This document shows positions 6,495-10,146 of a DNA stretch of 10,146 bases, in pieces (the first letter of the stretch is position 1; every line of letters begins with the position of its first letter). The DNA lies in assembly GCA_019307545.1 (NCBI GenBank), contig JAFDJI010000087.1, positions 1 to 10,146 on the forward strand, written 5' to 3'. The notes beneath the pieces were generated by a model. That model was not told where the DNA came from and did no database searches. It worked only from the letters and a program-made list of their open reading frames with translations. The position numbers were made by a program, and so were the translations under genes. The DNA comes from Deltaproteobacteria bacterium (GTDB lineage Bacteria > Myxococcota_A > UBA796 > GCA-2862545).

Positions 6495-8036
6495 TCATTC
6501 GACCACCCCACACTCGTGGCGGATCGGGTTGCACGACACCGTCGCGGTGCGTCCAGCCTCCGCGACGACTGTCCCATACCGCCGCATTCCCTCACCGAAG
6601 TCGACCCAGATTTCGTAGCTACCAGGCGGCACTTCGCCAGGCGACCATTCCGTTCCCCCGCCGCGGAGGACGGGCGTTTTCGAGCCTGTCACGGCGATGA
6701 TCGCCGGTTCCGGCTCTGGCACGACGGGTCGCGTCCTGGGGCGAACCGGGGGAGGCTTGGGAGGCGGCGAGGGCTCCGGAGCGGCGACGGGCTCCACCGC
6801 AGTGTCTTCTCGAGGCGGCGGCGGGGGCGGCTCCGGCTCTGCTGGAGCCACCTCGGCGAGGTCCTGGCTGAAGGGCCAGAGCAGGCCCGTGCACACCACC
6901 CCAACGCCTACGAGCAGGGCGAGCAGCGCGACGCCGGCCGCACCGATCAAGGCGAACGTGCGCGTCGAGGTGCCACCGGTTGCCCGCGCTTCGCCTTCGG
7001 ATCGCGGGATCCAGGTGGTCTCGTCCGTTCGCTGGTGCCCGGTAAGGGTGGACTCGGTGATGACCCTCCCGTCCAGGGGGCCATACTCCGTCTCTTGCTG
7101 CGGCCAGACCCGATCCTGGCACCACCGGCGAAGCGTCGCGCCACCCAGCATCTCGACGAGATCGTCGCACTGGCGCGAGACGCGATAGGCCGTGGGCCTC
7201 ACCTCGGGGTCGTACCGGAGCAACTCCCCGACCAGCGCACAGACGGGCCTGGGGAGGCCGGACAACCGCTCCAAACGCCCTTGGAGAAAGCGCTCGTACT
7301 CCGCCTGCTCGAAGGCCAGGCGGTACTGCTGTTTGACGGTCAGGTCCTGGAAGAACCGCTCCTGGATCAAGGCCTCGAAGAGCGTCGCGCCGAGCCCATA
7401 CATGTCACTGGTCGGCCCAATGGGTGCGTCGTCGAGACGCTCCGGGGCCAGGTAGAGGAGGCTCCCAACGACGGCGTTGGTCTCGGTCCGGGCCTCTCGC
7501 TCCGCGTCCCTGGCCTTGGCGATACCGAAATCGAGCAGGCGTACGTCCCCGTGATGGCTGATCCGGATGTTCGCCGGCTTGATGTCGCGATGGACGAGGT
7601 GGAGCGCCCTCCCAGAGGGGTCCTCGGTGGTGTAGGCGGCATGCAGTGCCTCGGCCACCCGGGCCGTGACCTCCAACAAGGCCCGTACCGAGGGGGGCGG
7701 TTTGGCCTGATAGCACTCGTCGAGATCCGCGCCGTCGACGAATTCCGTGACCAGGGCGACCCGTTCCTCCAGCAGCACCAGGTCGTAGACGCGCAGGATG
7801 CCCGGATGGTTGAGGTACCCGAGGAGGCGCCCCTCGTCGCGCAGCCGGCGAACGGCCTGACTCTTGGGATCGAGCCCCTGGTGGAGGACCTTGACCGCGA
7901 CGTCGGACCGGACTCCGCCGCCGCTGATCATCGTCGCCAGGTAGACCTCTCCGAACCCACCGCGGCCCAGACAACGCTGGATGTGGAAGCGGCGTTTCTC
8001 CGCGTACTCGCCTGCGTCAGGAAGGTCCCTGCCCAC
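6495..8036 (-). CDS. Transmembrane Ser/Thr protein kinase (PknB-like architecture)
   Basis: This 513-residue kinase has a full N-terminal catalytic domain (residues about 17-290): Gly loop GRGGFGEV (24-31), VAVK with Lys49, a likely helix-C Glu68, HRDIKPAN with catalytic Asp151, DFG (169-171) and APE (197-199). All key residues are present, so it should be active. A basic juxtamembrane stretch is followed by one membrane helix (about 351-379). Then come a Pro/Glu-rich linker (383-445) and a small beta-rich C-terminal domain (446-513) with PPGSYEIWVDF, resembling a PEGA-like repeat, and Cys492 and Cys499 that could form a disulfide. The topology (kinase inside, sensor outside) follows the PknB-type pattern; the ligand is unknown. 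GTG 8036 is the only plausible start. It has no Shine-Dalgarno and lies 6 nt downstream of TAGAAT, so the mRNA may be leaderless. The partner gene follows 19 nt after the stop, and the divergent lipoprotein pair starts 87 bp away. Confidence 0.95.
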   Translation of the reverse strand: MGRDLPDAGEYAEKRRFHIQRCLGRGGFGEVYLATMISGGGVRSDVAVKVLHQGLDPKSQAVRRLRDEGRLLGYLNHPGILRVYDLVLLEERVALVTEFVDGADLDECYQAKPPPSVRALLEVTARVAEALHAAYTTEDPSGRALHLVHRDIKPANIRISHHGDVRLLDFGIAKARDAEREARTETNAVVGSLLYLAPERLDDAPIGPTSDMYGLGATLFEALIQERFFQDLTVKQQYRLAFEQAEYERFLQGRLERLSGLPRPVCALVGELLRYDPEVRPTAYRVSRQCDDLVEMLGGATLRRWCQDRVWPQQETEYGPLDGRVITESTLTGHQRTDETTWIPRSEGEARATGGTSTRTFALIGAAGVALLALLVGVGVVCTGLLWPFSQDLAEVAPAEPEPPPPPPREDTAVEPVAAPEPSPPPKPPPVRPRTRPVVPEPEPAIIAVTGSKTPVLRGGGTEWSPGEVPPGSYEIWVDFGEGMRRYGTVVAEAGRTATVSCNPIRHECGVVE

Positions 8037-8042
8037 GCTGGG

Positions 8043-8050
8043 ATTCTACC
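8043..8050 (-). promoter_or_regulatory. GGTAGAAT -10-like element giving a leaderless kinase mRNA
   Basis: On the minus strand TAGAAT is followed by just six bases (CCCAGC) and then the GTG start codon. With the usual 6 to 8 bp between the -10 and the transcription start, the transcript would begin at or next to the start codon. No Shine-Dalgarno exists in that gap, consistent with leaderless translation. No clear -35 hexamer is visible. Confidence 0.55.
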
Positions 8051-8074
8051 GCGTGGTGCACTCCATCCCGAGGA

Positions 8075-8096
8075 AAAGGGTCGAGGGCCGCCCTTT
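8075..8096 (+). promoter_or_regulatory. Inverted repeat between the divergent kinase and lipoprotein promoters (candidate operator)
   Basis: AAAGGG (8075-8080) and CCCTTT (8091-8096) form a perfect 6-10-6 inverted repeat ending just before the GGTACACT element. A second perfect repeat, AGGGC-C-GCCCT (8084-8094), is nested inside it. The position overlaps where the -35 region of the lipoprotein promoter would lie and is about 27 bp upstream of the kinase -10. Symmetry is seen directly; binding of a regulator is inference. Confidence 0.3.
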
Positions 8097-8104
8097 GGTA
8101 CACT
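8097..8104 (+). promoter_or_regulatory. GGTACACT -10-like element of the lipoprotein pair
   Basis: TACACT (8099-8104) precedes ATG 8124 by 19 nt, with GAGGGG (8113-8118) 5 nt before the start in the predicted short leader. The octamer is identical to that upstream of the acyl-CoA synthetase (1180-1187). Confidence 0.5.
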
Positions 8105-8123
8105 TCTGTGGCGAGGGGTCGAG

Positions 8124-8812
<689 letters not shown>

Positions 8813-8834
<22 letters not shown>

Positions 8835-9490
8835 TTCCACTCGCGGTGATGCTGTCCGGGTGCATCCTGGGCTGGGACCCGCTGCACCACCGCGTGGACA
8901 CCGACGACACGGGCTCGGACACCGACGATACCGGCGACACCGACGACACTGGCGAAGAGCCCCGCTGTCCGACGATCGCGATTCCGAGCGCTACGATCAC
9001 CCTCGACGGGATGACCGCGGATTGGGACGGCATCGACCCCGCGATCGAGGATGAACAGGGGGACGACTCGCCGTCCTACGTCGGCGACGACCTCCGCGCC
9101 TTGTACGTGGCCGACGGGGGGACCGACCTCTTCCTCCGTATCGACCTGTGGGAATCCGTGAACGAGAACTTCCGGAACGAAGACGGGGGAACGGAGGGGC
9201 GATACCGGGTCAACCTCCCCAACGACGGTCCCTACGTGACCCTCGATGCCGCGGTCACCTTCCACGAGACCGACGGATGGGTCCTCGGCTACACCGGATC
9301 TGGGACTGGCTCCGGGCTGCAGGGTCCCGAGTACGTGGGGGTTCTCGGAAGCGTCATCGAGATCGGCGTTCCACATGCAGAGATCGGCAACCCGACCGTC
9401 CTGCGGGAGATCGAGGCCCTCGTCGAGAACTGCTGCGTCCAGCCCTGGACCGAGTTGGACATCGCGTCCTGCGTCACCGTGGAGCTGTGA
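8813..9490 (+). CDS. Surface lipoprotein with Asp-Thr spacer and CBM9-like domain (copy 2, paralog of preceding gene)
   Basis: This protein is a tandem paralog of the gene before it, about 60% identical by eye across the globular domain. It shares lipobox plus GWDPLH, an Asp-Thr spacer (29-47), ATITLDG..ADWDG, DDLRALYVAD, LFLRIDLWE, GTEGRYR, GSVIEIG and the four cysteines (52, 207, 208, 220). The start is ambiguous. GTG 8813 gives a signal peptide in which Cys17 sits exactly as in copy 1, with a 22-bp overlap. GTG 8831 overlaps the previous stop as GTGA, the classic coupled arrangement, but leaves only ten residues before the lipobox cysteine, too few for a normal signal peptide. I chose 8813. 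Neither start has a strong ribosome site, and neither N terminus has Lys or Arg, so export efficiency is questionable. Translation probably depends on copy 1. The spacer uses mixed codons, unlike the perfect repeat of copy 1. The stop lies 4 bp from the converging GH1 gene stop. Confidence 0.85.
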
Positions 9491-9491
9491 T

Positions 9492-9501
9492 CCTCTAGAG
9501 G
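9492..9501. repeat. Perfect 10-bp palindrome CCTCTAGAGG between convergent stop codons
   Basis: The palindrome contains the TAG stop of the GH1 gene (9495-9497 on the minus strand) and begins 2 bp after the TGA of lipoprotein copy 2. Having no loop, it would form a poor hairpin. It could be a bidirectional processing or termination point or simply chance. Confidence 0.5.
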
Positions 9502-10146
9502 TCGTCCGGAATGCCATTGGCGCGGCAGATCTGCGCGTAGATGCCGGCGCTCGCCCGCGGGGTCCGCTCCTGGGTCTTCCGGTCCAGCGCCAGCAGGCCG
9601 AAGTGGGTCGACCACCCCTCGGCCCACTCGAAGTTGTCGACCAGCGACCAGTGGAAGTAGCCCCGCACGTCGGCCCCGGCGGCGATGGCCTCGGCCACTG
9701 CGCGAACGTGGCTCACCAGGTAGTCCGGCCGAATCTCGTCGGTGTTGTCGTACACCCCGTTCTCGGTCACGTACAGCGGCATGTCGAGCGACCGGGAGAG
9801 CCGGAGGAGTTGGTCCCGCAACCCGTCGGGGCTGGGCTGCCCCCAGTCGTTGCCCTCGGTCTTGATGCTGGGCTCCTGGACGTGCTCCCCGAGGGGTCTC
9901 TCGCCTGTGAGGGCGAACCGCACCTCGTATCGCCCATAGAAGTTGAGCCCGAAGAAGTCCGACGAGCCCGCCAGCCCGTCGACCCGGCGGGGCACTGCCA
10001 CCAGGGGGGGCAGGAGCCGACCCGTGGACAGGGCTCGGACGAACACCTCGGAGAAGGCCCAGTCCTGGGCCCAGGCTGCGAACCGATCGAGCGGGTGGCC
10101 CGGTCGGTGGGGGGTGAACCAGGGCATGTTGAGCACCAGGCCCACC
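9495..10146 (-). CDS. GH1 family beta-glucosidase, C-terminal half (5' end outside window)
   Basis: The frame is open to the right edge, so the N-terminal half, including the acid/base NEP motif, is missing. About 216 residues are visible. They show the GH1 order: VGLVLNMPW, a DFFGLNFYGRY segment, the nucleophile motif YVTENGV with its Glu at codon 9762-9764, then GYFHWSLVDNFEWAEGWSTHFGLLALD, which forms the conserved sugar-binding and aglycone walls. By family knowledge GH1 enzymes hydrolyse beta-linked glucosides or related glycosides with retention, by a double-displacement mechanism. The exact substrate (glucoside, galactoside, fucoside) cannot be judged. The visible part has no signal-peptide information. 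It ends at TAG 9497-9495 with GIPDDL. The nearest neighbours are the lipoprotein pair with carbohydrate-binding-like folds, but they are transcribed convergently, so a link is only suggestive. Confidence 0.93.
   Translation of the reverse strand, partial: VGLVLNMPWFTPHRPGHPLDRFAAWAQDWAFSEVFVRALSTGRLLPPLVAVPRRVDGLAGSSDFFGLNFYGRYEVRFALTGERPLGEHVQEPSIKTEGNDWGQPSPDGLRDQLLRLSRSLDMPLYVTENGVYDNTDEIRPDYLVSHVRAVAEAIAAGADVRGYFHWSLVDNFEWAEGWSTHFGLLALDRKTQERTPRASAGIYAQICRANGIPDDL

Noticed and set aside
6393..8123. Plus-strand frame open far upstream of lipoprotein copy 1
   Set aside because: It lies antisense to the kinase; the promoter, GAGGGG site and lipobox place the true start at 8124.
9492..9501. 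CCTCTAGAGG as a cloning-vector junction (XbaI site)
   Set aside because: Both flanking genes read normally into it, and the palindrome contains a natural stop codon.

Overview
The window is uniformly high-GC bacterial DNA with tightly packed genes. Several features point to the Myxococcota or a related deltaproteobacterial lineage: a transmembrane Ser/Thr protein kinase with a Pro/Glu-rich extracellular linker, lipoproteins with an Asp-Thr-Gly repeat spacer behind the lipidated cysteine, and several secreted or membrane proteins of no obvious metabolic role. This placement is inferred from gene style only. No RNA gene, insertion sequence, CRISPR array or origin was seen, and no gene-free stretch exceeds about 121 bases.

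Layout, left to right. (1) 2-571 (+) is the C-terminal part of a membrane protein resembling a putative Na+/H+ antiporter family. (2) 693-1091 (+) encodes a membrane-anchored thioredoxin-like protein whose Shine-Dalgarno can be paired into a hairpin. (3) 1210-2799 (+) encodes an acyl-CoA synthetase of the AMP-forming adenylating superfamily. (4) 2844-3368 (-) encodes a small protein that looks like a degenerate PilZ domain fused to a C-terminal ribbon-helix-helix segment. (5) Divergent from it, 3478-4491 and 4511-5593 (+) form a two-gene unit: a one-pass membrane protein with a Coa1-like domain, then a secreted lipocalin-like (AttH/CrtC-type) protein with a YHDHTW motif. (6) 8036-6495 and 6475-5597 (-) form a second two-gene unit: a transmembrane Ser/Thr kinase and an exported or membrane partner with a similar Pro/Glu linker. 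(7) Divergent from the kinase, 8124-8834 and 8813-9490 (+) are overlapping, tandemly duplicated lipoproteins with a CBM9-like beta-sandwich signature. (8) 9495-10146 (-) is the C-terminal half of a GH1 beta-glucosidase running off the right edge.

The most coherent non-coding signal is a repeated promoter element, [G/C]GTA[C/G]A[C/A]T. It lies 6 to 37 nt upstream of five starts (acyl-CoA synthetase, PilZ-like protein, Coa1-like protein, kinase, first lipoprotein). At the kinase it sits so close to the GTG start that the mRNA is predicted to be leaderless. Both divergent intergenic regions carry back-to-back copies of the element. Genes also converge with only 3 or 4 bases between stop codons, leaving no room for conventional terminators.

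The 5.6-9.5 kb block (kinase, partner and duplicated surface lipoproteins) is the best candidate for an undescribed cell-surface signalling module. That functional link is inferred from gene arrangement alone.
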